From: Phycisphaerae bacterium
GTDB lineage: Bacteria > Planctomycetota > Phycisphaerae > Phycisphaerales > SM1A02
NCBI GenBank assembly: GCA_030432455.1
Contig: JAUIHC010000173.1
Coordinates: 1-6,562, forward strand
Direction: 5' to 3'
DNA length: 6,562 bases
Part shown: in pieces, positions 1 through 4,932 of the stretch
Position numbering within the stretch: position 1 is the first letter of the stretch
How the letters are laid out: every line of letters begins with the position of its first letter
Notes under the pieces: generated by a model
Told to the model about the DNA's origin: nothing
The model's input: the letters and a program-made list of their open reading frames with translations, nothing else
Database searches by the model: none
Position numbers and translations under genes: made by a program

Positions 1-1
1 C

Positions 2-142
2 GACGAGGTCATCCTCGATCTGGTGGTCCCGGTCCGCATCGCGGTGCAGAGCGGCCAGTCGGCGACGGCGTTCACCACCGGGGACGTGGTCAACTTCTAC
101 ATGGAGCCGGGGACCCGCTTCACGGCGCTCCCGGCCGACTGA
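2..142 (+). CDS. C-terminal end of an unrecognised protein (partial)
   Basis: An open frame enters from the left edge and ends at TGA 140-142, giving the last 46 residues of a protein that begins outside the window. The tail reads DEVILDLVVPVRIAVQSG, then a hydrophilic stretch, ending FYMEPGTRFTALPAD. No family is recognisable from so short a piece. It alternates hydrophobic and polar residues as beta-strands do, and shows no membrane segment. It is judged coding because codon third positions are strongly G/C and because pabA starts only 15 bases after its stop on the same strand. That spacing suggests the two are co-transcribed. Confidence 0.6.
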   Translation, partial: DEVILDLVVPVRIAVQSGQSATAFTTGDVVNFYMEPGTRFTALPAD

Positions 143-157
143 GCCTCGGCTCACCCC

Positions 158-730
158 ATGCTGCTGCTCATCGACAACTACGACTCGTTCACCTGGAACC
201 TCGTCCAGCGGTTCGGGGAGATCGATCCGTCGATCGAGATTCGCGTGGTCCGCAACGACGCGATCACCCCCGACGACGCCGAGGCGATGCAGCCCTCGCG
301 ACTCGTGATCTCGCCCGGCCCCTGCACGCCGAAGGAGGCGGGCGTGAGCGGACCGATGATCGAGCGGTTCCGCGGGCGGATCCCGATCCTCGGGGTCTGT
401 CTGGGACACCAGACGATCGGCGACCTGCACGGCATGACGGTGAGGCGACACGAGGTGCCGGTGCACGGCAAGACCTCGCTGGTCCACCACGACGGCCGCG
501 GCGTCTTCGCCGGTCTGTCGAACCCGTTCCAGGCGACCCGCTACCACTCGCTGATCGTGGACCGGAACACGCTCGCCGACGGGTGGGAGGTGAGTGCGTG
601 GCTGGAGGACGGAACGATCATGGGACTGCGAAGCACGACCGACGAGGTGCCGGTCGAAGGCGTGCAGTTCCACCCGGAGAGCTTCCTGACGATCGAGGGG
701 CCGGTGCTGTTGAGGAATTTTCTTCTCTAG
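158..730 (+). CDS. pabA: Aminodeoxychorismate/anthranilate synthase glutamine amidotransferase subunit (PabA/TrpG type)
   Basis: A class I glutamine amidotransferase of 190 residues, the usual length for a stand-alone PabA/TrpG. It would hydrolyse glutamine and pass ammonia to a PabB or TrpE partner acting on chorismate, for p-aminobenzoate (folate) or anthranilate (tryptophan) synthesis. The protein opens with the family hallmark LLLIDNYDSFTWNL. It has the oxyanion-loop segment SPGPCTP (52-58), the nucleophile elbow GVCLGHQ with Cys81, an HGK at 103-105, RYHSL at 128-132, and the triad partners His172 and Glu174 in GVQFHPES. The wording SPGPCTP followed by MHGK-like and RYHSL segments resembles E. 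coli PabA more than TrpG, but many bacteria use one amphibolic subunit for both pathways. No partner gene is visible. The start is the only ATG before the N-terminal motif, and no clear Shine-Dalgarno precedes it, so translation may be coupled to the gene ending at 142. Confidence 0.93.
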   Translation: MLLLIDNYDSFTWNLVQRFGEIDPSIEIRVVRNDAITPDDAEAMQPSRLVISPGPCTPKEAGVSGPMIERFRGRIPILGVCLGHQTIGDLHGMTVRRHEVPVHGKTSLVHHDGRGVFAGLSNPFQATRYHSLIVDRNTLADGWEVSAWLEDGTIMGLRSTTDEVPVEGVQFHPESFLTIEGPVLLRNFLL

Positions 731-736
731 CGCTGC

Positions 737-759
737 GAGGCACCCGCAAGGGGTGCCTC
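737..759. terminator. Perfect 9-bp hairpin of repeat copy 1, possible terminator of pabA
   Basis: GAGGCACCC (737-745) and GGGTGCCTC (751-759) are exact reverse complements around the 5-base loop GCAAG. The hairpin begins 6 bases after the pabA stop codon. Only a short T-rich stretch follows (CTTTCC), so it is not a textbook intrinsic terminator with a U-tract. Its position just behind a stop codon and between converging genes makes transcription termination or 3'-end protection the simplest reading. The same hairpin recurs at 857-879 and 972-994. Confidence 0.5.
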
Positions 760-856
760 TGGCTTTCCTGATCACGGTCGGCGCAGCGTCGATCGTCGCT
801 CCGCGACGACCAACCACTGCGCAGGCCCGGTCCGACGCTGTTGTTTCAGTCGCGGC

Positions 857-879
857 GAGGCACCCGCAAGGGGTGCCTC
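857..879. terminator. Repeat hairpin, copy 2
   Basis: This is the same 9-bp stem and GCAAG loop as at 737-759, with no base change, in the second repeat unit. It is not adjacent to any stop codon. A role as terminator here would be only as back-up for read-through from either side. Confidence 0.35.
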
Positions 880-971
880 TGGCTTTCCTGATCACGGTCG
901 GCGCAGCGTCGATCGTCGCTCCGCGACGACCAACCACTGCGCAGGCCCGGTCCGACGCTGATGTTTCAGGC

Positions 972-994
972 GAGGCACCCGCAAGGGGTGCCTC
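972..994. terminator. Repeat hairpin, copy 3, possible terminator of the minus-strand DUF1444 gene
   Basis: Third exact copy of the 9-bp stem and GCAAG loop. It lies 67 bases beyond the stop codon of the minus-strand gene ending at 1062, so it would be the first strong hairpin met by transcription from the right. No T-tract follows on the minus strand, so intrinsic termination is uncertain. Confidence 0.35.
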
Positions 995-1061
995 TGGCTT
1001 TCCTGATCACGGTCGGCGCAGCGTCGATCGTCGCTCCGCGACCAGCGAGCTCCTCGGTCGT

Positions 1062-1850
1062 CTACGCCGCCGTGCCCGCGACCCCGTCCCGGGTCACGAG
1101 GAACAGTTCGCGGGTGATCGGGTACGGCAGACGCCGGTAGTCCTGCGCCACTCGCTTGCGAAGGCGATCCACGAAGTCCGGGGGATTCGAGGTCATCGCC
1201 ACGAACATGTCCCGAGCGGGAGTCGCGACGAGGAAGTCGCCGTCGAGCTCCGGAGCGAGTCGTTCGTGCAGCCTTCCCAGAAGCAGTCGGGCGGCGTCGT
1301 AGCCGTCGTACTCGTTGAGGATCGCGGCCCGACCGCCGTCGCGGCTCTCGATCACCTGGATGTTCAGTTCGGGCGAGTACTTCTCGAGATTGCGTCTCGC
1401 GATCTCGTCCAGCGTGTCCATGTCGACGCCCCAGCGCACCGCCTGCTCCACGGTGAGGGACACCGTGACCTGCGGCATGTCGAGCACGAACACGATCACC
1501 GTGCCGTTGACCCAGGGGACGTGCGCCACCTGCTCTCGATCGAGTTGCCGGAAGATGGTCTCGGGCTGGATCCGCGGCATGATCCGCTGCTTCGCCAGCT
1601 CCCACGGAATCACGCTCGTGCCGAGCTCGTCGCCGTCGAGGATCTTCTCGAGGTAGTCCTCGACGATGTCGGTTCCGCGTTCGGGATCGCCGAGCACCAT
1701 GCGGTAGACGTTCTCGAGTCCGAGATGACGGCCATCCACGATCAGATCGAAGGGGCCGGTCAACTCGACCTCCCGATCCGGCCAGTGCCGGCGAAGGATC
1801 GCGAAGACCTGTTCGCCGAACGCCTCGGGTTCGCGCGGGAGATGTGCCAT
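1062..1850 (-). CDS. DUF1444 family protein (YtpQ-like), function unknown
   Basis: A soluble-looking protein of 262 residues from the chosen start. It resembles the DUF1444 family typified by Bacillus subtilis YtpQ, whose biochemical role is not established. The resemblance lies in the sequence pattern. There is an N-terminal alpha/beta part with VYRMVLGDPERG and a PRIQPETIF segment. The central part has hydrophobic strands (TVIVFVLDMPQVTVSLT) followed by RWGVDMDTLDEIARRNLE. The C-terminal part has AILNEYDGYDAARLLL and a strand-rich FLVATPARDMFVAM. No signal peptide or membrane segment is visible. The frame can be extended to an ATG at 1898. I chose the ATG at 1848-1850 because GGAGG on the minus strand (complement of 1861-1865) sits 10 bases before it. 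The extra 16 residues would also run through a perfect inverted repeat. Its 3' end faces the repeat array, and its 5' end is divergent from kdsA. The family assignment is from memory of the pattern and moderately certain. Confidence 0.8.
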   Translation of the reverse strand: MAHLPREPEAFGEQVFAILRRHWPDREVELTGPFDLIVDGRHLGLENVYRMVLGDPERGTDIVEDYLEKILDGDELGTSVIPWELAKQRIMPRIQPETIFRQLDREQVAHVPWVNGTVIVFVLDMPQVTVSLTVEQAVRWGVDMDTLDEIARRNLEKYSPELNIQVIESRDGGRAAILNEYDGYDAARLLLGRLHERLAPELDGDFLVATPARDMFVAMTSNPPDFVDRLRKRVAQDYRRLPYPITRELFLVTRDGVAGTAA

Positions 1851-1860
1851 CGGATTCCGT

Positions 1861-1865
1861 CCTCC
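1861..1865 (-). promoter_or_regulatory. Ribosome binding site deciding the DUF1444 start
   Basis: CCTCC on the plus strand reads GGAGG on the minus strand, with 10 bases before the ATG at 1850. The alternative ATG at 1898 has no comparable purine run at a usable distance. The site therefore favours the shorter 262-residue protein. Confidence 0.55.
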
Positions 1866-1880
1866 ACACCCATGGACATC

Positions 1881-1901
1881 GGCGTGCCGGAGTGGCACGC
1901 C
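1881..1901. promoter_or_regulatory. Perfect 8-bp inverted repeat in the divergent kdsA/DUF1444 intergenic region
   Basis: GGCGTGCC (1881-1888) and GGCACGCC (1894-1901) are exact reverse complements separated by five bases (GGAGT). The element lies 30 bases upstream of the DUF1444 start and 115 bases upstream of the kdsA start. It could be a dyad operator for a dimeric repressor or activator, or a hairpin in the 5' leader of the DUF1444 mRNA. Nothing in the sequence decides between these. It is not followed by a T-tract in either direction. Confidence 0.45.
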
Positions 1902-2016
1902 CTCGGGGTCATCGGCTGGATGTGACCGACGCTTGGGTGCGGTACGCTCGTTCCGTGTCGATGGTTTGGTCGCGGTGACCGGCTATCGGACGCCCCCGAC
2001 CTTCGAGCCTCGTTCG

Positions 2017-2877
2017 ATGACCACCCACGCCGATCCACGCGACCGACTGCACGCCTGGTGGGACCGCGGCGCTGCCGTTCCGGACCGTCCGCTCCTCGTC
2101 ATCGCCGGTCCGTGCGTGCTGGAGTCCGACGAGATCAACCACCGCATCGCGGAAACGCTGGTCGAGGCGTGTCGGACCGCGGGTGCGACCCTCGTCTTCA
2201 AGGCGAGTTTCGACAAGGCCAATCGATCGAGCATCCACTCCGACCGCGGGCCCGGAATGGACGCCGGGCTCCGGCAGCTCGCCGCGATCCGCGAACGGTT
2301 CGGCGTGCCCGTGCTCACCGACGTGCACGAGGCCCCGCAGGCGGCGCCGGTCTCCGAGGTCGTGGACATCCTGCAGGTACCGGCGTTCCTCTGCCGCCAG
2401 ACCGACCTGCTCGCCGCGTGCGGAGCGACCGGCACGGCGGTGGCGGTCAAGAAGGGCCAGTTCCTCTCTCCCGCCGAGATGCGGAATGTCTTCGAGAAGC
2501 TGCGGGAGGTCGGCACCACCCGGATGATGGCCACCGAACGCGGAACCTTCTTCGGCTACCACCGGCTGGTCAACGACTTCATCGGACTCGGCGACCTCGC
2601 CGAGATCGCCGCGGAGTTCGGGGCCCCGACCTGCTTCGACGCGACCCACAGCACCCAGCTTCCCGGCGGCGGCGGAACCATGAGCGGCGGCCGTCCCGAA
2701 CGGGCTCCCCTGCTCGCCCGGGCCGCGGTCGCGGCGGGCGTCGATGCCATCTTCCTCGAGACCCACCCCGATCCGGGCGCCGCCCGGAGCGACCGGGCGA
2801 CCGTGCTTCCCCTCGATTCGATCCCCGGGCTCCTTCGCACCCTGGTGGCGATCCGCGAGGCCGCGGCCTCCGCCTGA
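2017..2877 (+). CDS. kdsA: 3-deoxy-8-phosphooctulonate synthase (KDO-8-phosphate synthase), metal-dependent class
   Basis: Condenses phosphoenolpyruvate with arabinose-5-phosphate to form KDO-8-phosphate in the cytoplasm, the first committed step to the KDO sugar of lipopolysaccharide. The 286-residue protein is the usual length for a TIM-barrel KdsA. It carries the diagnostic KANRSS (67-72) within FKASFDKANRSSIHS, plus TDVHE (101-105), PAFLCRQTDLL (122-132), VKKGQFLSP (145-152), FDATHS (207-212) and ETHPDP (248-253). KANRSS separates it from DAHP synthases. Cys33 in AGPCVLES, with His211, Glu248 and Asp259, matches the four ligands of the metal-dependent class; E. coli KdsA has Asn in place of this Cys. 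The frame extends upstream to TTG 1933, but conserved sequence begins near residue 26, so the ATG at 2017 is preferred. No good Shine-Dalgarno is seen. A TACGCT at 1943-1948 is a weak -10 candidate without a matching -35. kdsA is followed 94 bases later by mcsA on the same strand. Confidence 0.95.
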   Translation: MTTHADPRDRLHAWWDRGAAVPDRPLLVIAGPCVLESDEINHRIAETLVEACRTAGATLVFKASFDKANRSSIHSDRGPGMDAGLRQLAAIRERFGVPVLTDVHEAPQAAPVSEVVDILQVPAFLCRQTDLLAACGATGTAVAVKKGQFLSPAEMRNVFEKLREVGTTRMMATERGTFFGYHRLVNDFIGLGDLAEIAAEFGAPTCFDATHSTQLPGGGGTMSGGRPERAPLLARAAVAAGVDAIFLETHPDPGAARSDRATVLPLDSIPGLLRTLVAIREAAASA

Positions 2878-2971
2878 GCCCGCGACCGGAACCCGTCGTC
2901 CGCCCGCGGACCCGAAGTTCCGCAGCGAACAAGGAAACACCGGCGAACCGTCGCTATCGTGGACCCGGACC

Positions 2972-3475
2972 ATGAACGAGACCTGCGACAAGTGTGATCG
3001 CCCCGCCGAGGTGCACGAGATCGACCCCATCCAGGGGACGGCCATCCACCTCTGCCGGGAGCATGCCGTACAGGCCGGCTTCGACGTGCCCGCGTCGAGC
3101 CCGATGGCCGGGGTGCTGAGCGGACTGGGATCGATGCAGATCCAGGTCACGACCGAGCGGCGAGGCCCCTCCGCCTGCCCCGGTTGCGGTCTTGAGTTCG
3201 CCCGCTTCCGCAAGACCGGACTGCTGGGCTGCCCGCAGTGCTACGACAGTTTCGCCGCCCAGCTCGAATCGATCATTCCCCGCTCGCAGAACGGGGCGAC
3301 GGCGCACCTCGGTCATGTCGCCCACCGCACCTCGGACGTCGCCGATCGCCAGGCCCTTCGGCGGAGCATCCTGGAGGAACTGGAGCGCGCGGTGGCCGCC
3401 GAACAGTACGAACGGGCCGCGACGCTGCGGGACCGGCTGCAGACCCTGGCCGCCGACGGGGGAGACGCGACGTGA
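2972..3475 (+). CDS. mcsA: McsA-like zinc-binding UVR-domain protein, activator of protein arginine kinase
   Basis: A 167-residue protein with the domain order of McsA, the cofactor that activates the arginine kinase McsB. The N-terminal zinc knuckle is C5xxC8 ... C28xxH31. A second CxxC pair follows at C69/C72 and C87/C90 (ACPGCG and GCPQC). Residues about 128-162 form a charged helical hairpin (RRSILEELERAVAAEQYERAA) typical of the UVR motif shared with UvrB/UvrC. The fourth ligand of the first knuckle is His where Bacillus McsA has Cys. The ATG at 2972 is chosen because it immediately precedes the CDKC motif. Its Shine-Dalgarno is weak, and a TATCGT at 2955-2960 could be a -10 box giving a very short leader. 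The stop overlaps the mcsB start, which strongly supports joint function. The only other plausible reading, a generic UVR-domain protein, is made unlikely by that neighbour. Confidence 0.9.
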   Translation: MNETCDKCDRPAEVHEIDPIQGTAIHLCREHAVQAGFDVPASSPMAGVLSGLGSMQIQVTTERRGPSACPGCGLEFARFRKTGLLGCPQCYDSFAAQLESIIPRSQNGATAHLGHVAHRTSDVADRQALRRSILEELERAVAAEQYERAATLRDRLQTLAADGGDAT

Positions 3476-4533
3476 AGCTCCCCGATCGCGAACCGTGGTT
3501 CGAGGCCTTCGGCGAGCACGGCGACGTGGTGGTCTCCAGCCGGGCGCGGCTGGCCCGCAATCTCACCGGCTTTCCCTTCGTGAACCGCGCCAGCGAGGAG
3601 CAGCGGGCGGAGATCCTCCGACTCGTCCGATCGCTGCCGCTCTGCGAACACGACGACTGGCGGTGGCTGGACCTCGCCGATCTGGATCGCCAGGGCCGAC
3701 GGCTCCTGCTCGAGCGACACCTCGTCTCGCAGGAGTTCATCGATCACGACGCGCCGCGGGCGGTCGGGATCGGCCACGGCGAGCGGCTCAGCGTGATGGT
3801 GAACGAGGAGGACCACCTGCGGATGCAGGCCCTCGTGCCGGGGTGCGATCTCGCCGAGGCGTGGCGTCTGGTCGCGGCCCTCGACGGGCGGCTCGAGCAG
3901 GTGGCCGATCTGGCGGTGCATCCGCGCTGGGGATACCTGACCGCCTGCCCGACCAACATCGGCACCGCGGTGCGGTTCTCGGTGATGGCCCACCTTCCGG
4001 CGCTCCGGCTGACCAACGAGGTCGAACGACTGAAGCGGGCCGCGATCGCGCTCGACGTCGCGGTCCGGGGCTTCTACGGCGAGGGCTCGGACAGTTCGGG
4101 CGAGTTCTATCAGTTGAGCAATCAGGTCACCCTCGGCATGTCCGAGGTCGATCTGCTCGAGCGCTTCTCCACGGAGATCGTGCCGAGGATCGTGTCCTAC
4201 GAGCGGATGGCCCGCGAGATGCTGCTCGATCGGAACCGCCTCGGGCTGGAGGACAAGGTCCAGCGATCGCTCGGTCTGCTCCGGTCCGCCCGGCTGCTGA
4301 CCGCCGAGGAGGCGATGAAGAATCTCAGCCGTCTGCGACTGGGCACCGTGGTCGGACTGCTCGACGACGTCGAGCTGGGCACGATCCACCGACTGTTCCT
4401 CGCGGTGCAGCCGGCCCACCTTCTCCGGGAGCATCCCGACGCGATGCCGTCGCCGGGCGGCTCGGGACGCGACGGCGAGGATGCCAGGATCCGGGAGGTC
4501 CGAGCATCCATCGTGCGAGCGGCGCTGAGGTGA
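3472..4533 (+). CDS. mcsB: Protein arginine kinase McsB
   Basis: A 353-residue protein of the phosphagen-kinase superfamily, close to the usual McsB length of about 355-365. It phosphorylates arginine side chains of proteins. In Firmicutes this marks them for ClpC-ClpP degradation. Visible signatures are SSRARLARN (22-30, nucleotide phosphate-binding arginines), the catalytic acidic segment NEEDHLR (111-117), and CPTNIGT with the conserved reactive Cys159. The glycine-rich loop GEGSDSSG (203-210) is followed by SNQVTLG. The C-terminal helical part (about 255-353) corresponds to the McsB-specific domain. Its RA at 344-345 lies where the phosphoarginine-sensing RDxxRA motif would be, but the R-D pair is not intact. 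The start is GTG 3472-3474, overlapping the mcsA stop as GTGA, with GGGGGAG ending 8 bases before. No ctsR or clpC lies beside it, unlike in Bacillus. Lack of an animal-type N-terminal domain excludes creatine or arginine kinase. Confidence 0.95.
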   Translation: MKLPDREPWFEAFGEHGDVVVSSRARLARNLTGFPFVNRASEEQRAEILRLVRSLPLCEHDDWRWLDLADLDRQGRRLLLERHLVSQEFIDHDAPRAVGIGHGERLSVMVNEEDHLRMQALVPGCDLAEAWRLVAALDGRLEQVADLAVHPRWGYLTACPTNIGTAVRFSVMAHLPALRLTNEVERLKRAAIALDVAVRGFYGEGSDSSGEFYQLSNQVTLGMSEVDLLERFSTEIVPRIVSYERMAREMLLDRNRLGLEDKVQRSLGLLRSARLLTAEEAMKNLSRLRLGTVVGLLDDVELGTIHRLFLAVQPAHLLREHPDAMPSPGGSGRDGEDARIREVRASIVRAALR

Positions 4534-4539
4534 CCTCTC

Positions 4540-4557
4540 GCCGATCCGTCGATCGGC
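4540..4557. terminator. Hairpin between convergent mcsB and pterin dehydratase genes
   Basis: GCCGATC (4540-4546) and GATCGGC (4551-4557) pair perfectly around a 4-base loop (CGTC). The hairpin fills most of the 26-base gap between the stop codons of two converging genes. It has no T-tract on either strand, so it is at best a weak bidirectional terminator or an mRNA 3'-end stabiliser. Confidence 0.4.
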
Positions 4558-4559
4558 TC

Positions 4560-4847
4560 CTATTCGGTGTACAGGCGGTCGCAGTCGATCGCGAAGGCGA
4601 AGTCCTTCTCGGACAACCCGCCCGCGTCGTGGGTCGACAGGGTGAGCGTCACCTTGCTGTACCGGATGAGGATGTCCGGATGGTGCTGGACCTCCTCGGC
4701 GCGGGCCGCGACCCGATCGACGAAGGCGATGGCGCCGTTGAAGTCGCCGAAGCTGAAGGTCCGCTGGATCGCGTCACCGCTTCGAGACCAGTCCGACCTC
4801 TCGGCGAGACCGCGTTCGACGGCCTCCTCGCTGAGCTTCTCGACCAT
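4560..4847 (-). CDS. phhB: 4a-hydroxytetrahydrobiopterin dehydratase (pterin-4-alpha-carbinolamine dehydratase)
   Basis: A 95-residue protein, the standard length for the PCD/DCoH family. It dehydrates 4a-hydroxy-tetrahydropterin during pterin cofactor recycling. In bacteria without a phenylalanine hydroxylase the substrate is less certain. The active-site pattern is complete: E51-xxx-H55-H56-P57, then Tyr63, His73 and Asp82, with the spacing of the family signature. The preceding segment TFSFGDFNGAIAFVDRVA is also typical. The start ATG at 4845-4847 is supported by GGAG on the minus strand (complement of 4858-4861), 10 bases upstream. The gene converges with mcsB and is divergent from gluQ across 85 bases. 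No aromatic amino acid hydroxylase is in view. The symbol follows the Pseudomonas name and is a family-level label. Confidence 0.93.
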   Translation of the reverse strand: MVEKLSEEAVERGLAERSDWSRSGDAIQRTFSFGDFNGAIAFVDRVAARAEEVQHHPDILIRYSKVTLTLSTHDAGGLSEKDFAFAIDCDRLYTE

Positions 4848-4920
4848 GGACCGACGACTCCGAAAGGCGTTCGACTCGTGCTCGGACCGAGGATGAGCGA
4901 CATCTCCGGACGAGAGGGGC

Positions 4921-4929
4921 CACTATATC
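4921..4929. promoter_or_regulatory. AT-rich -10-like island in the divergent phhB/gluQ promoter region
   Basis: CACTATATC is the only AT-rich patch in the 85 bases between two divergent start codons. On the minus strand it reads TATAGT (complement of 4922-4927), a good -10 box that would give phhB a leader of about 70 bases. On the plus strand CACTAT (4921-4926) would place the transcription start at or near the gluQ ATG, giving a leaderless mRNA. No clear -35 hexamer is visible for either direction. Confidence 0.35.
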
Positions 4930-4932
4930 CCC

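Larger units (their letters stand above)
731..1042. repeat. Tandem repeat of a 120-bp structured unit (2 full copies and 1 truncated copy)
   Basis: The 331-base gap between pabA and the DUF1444 gene is nearly all repeat. Unit 1 spans 731-850 and unit 2 spans 851-970, offset by exactly 120 bases. Bases 735-840 and 855-960 are identical, and only three mismatches occur across the unit (734/854, 841/961, 850/970). A third copy at 970-1042 matches unit 1 bases 735-807 perfectly over 73 bases. It begins 115 rather than 120 bases after its equivalent in unit 2, because five bases are missing at the junction. It stops 19 bases before the stop codon of the minus-strand gene. Because 120 is divisible by three, frames stay open through the array, but none resembles a protein I recognise. 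The near-identity implies recent duplication or active homogenisation. Confidence 0.95.

Noticed and set aside
731..1042. CRISPR array
   Set aside because: The units are 120 bp and adjoin directly with no unique spacers between them, and no cas gene is visible.
1851..1898. Sixteen-residue N-terminal extension of the DUF1444 protein
   Set aside because: The GGAGG at 1861-1865 (minus strand) fits the ATG at 1850, and the extension runs into the perfect inverted repeat at 1881-1901.
753..1925. A 390-codon plus-strand open frame running through the repeats and across the DUF1444 gene
   Set aside because: It is open only because the 120-bp repeat is a multiple of three and the opposite-strand gene is GC-rich. 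The translation has no recognisable domain, and the antisense DUF1444 gene has family motifs and a ribosome binding site.
1933..2016. N-terminal extension of KdsA from TTG 1933 or GTG 1975
   Set aside because: The extra residues do not resemble KdsA, conserved sequence starts after the ATG at 2017, and no ribosome binding site supports the earlier starts.
2898..2911. GTCCG/CGGAC hairpin between kdsA and mcsA as a terminator
   Set aside because: Only a 5-bp stem with a C/G-rich loop and no T-tract. Such matches are expected by chance at this GC content.
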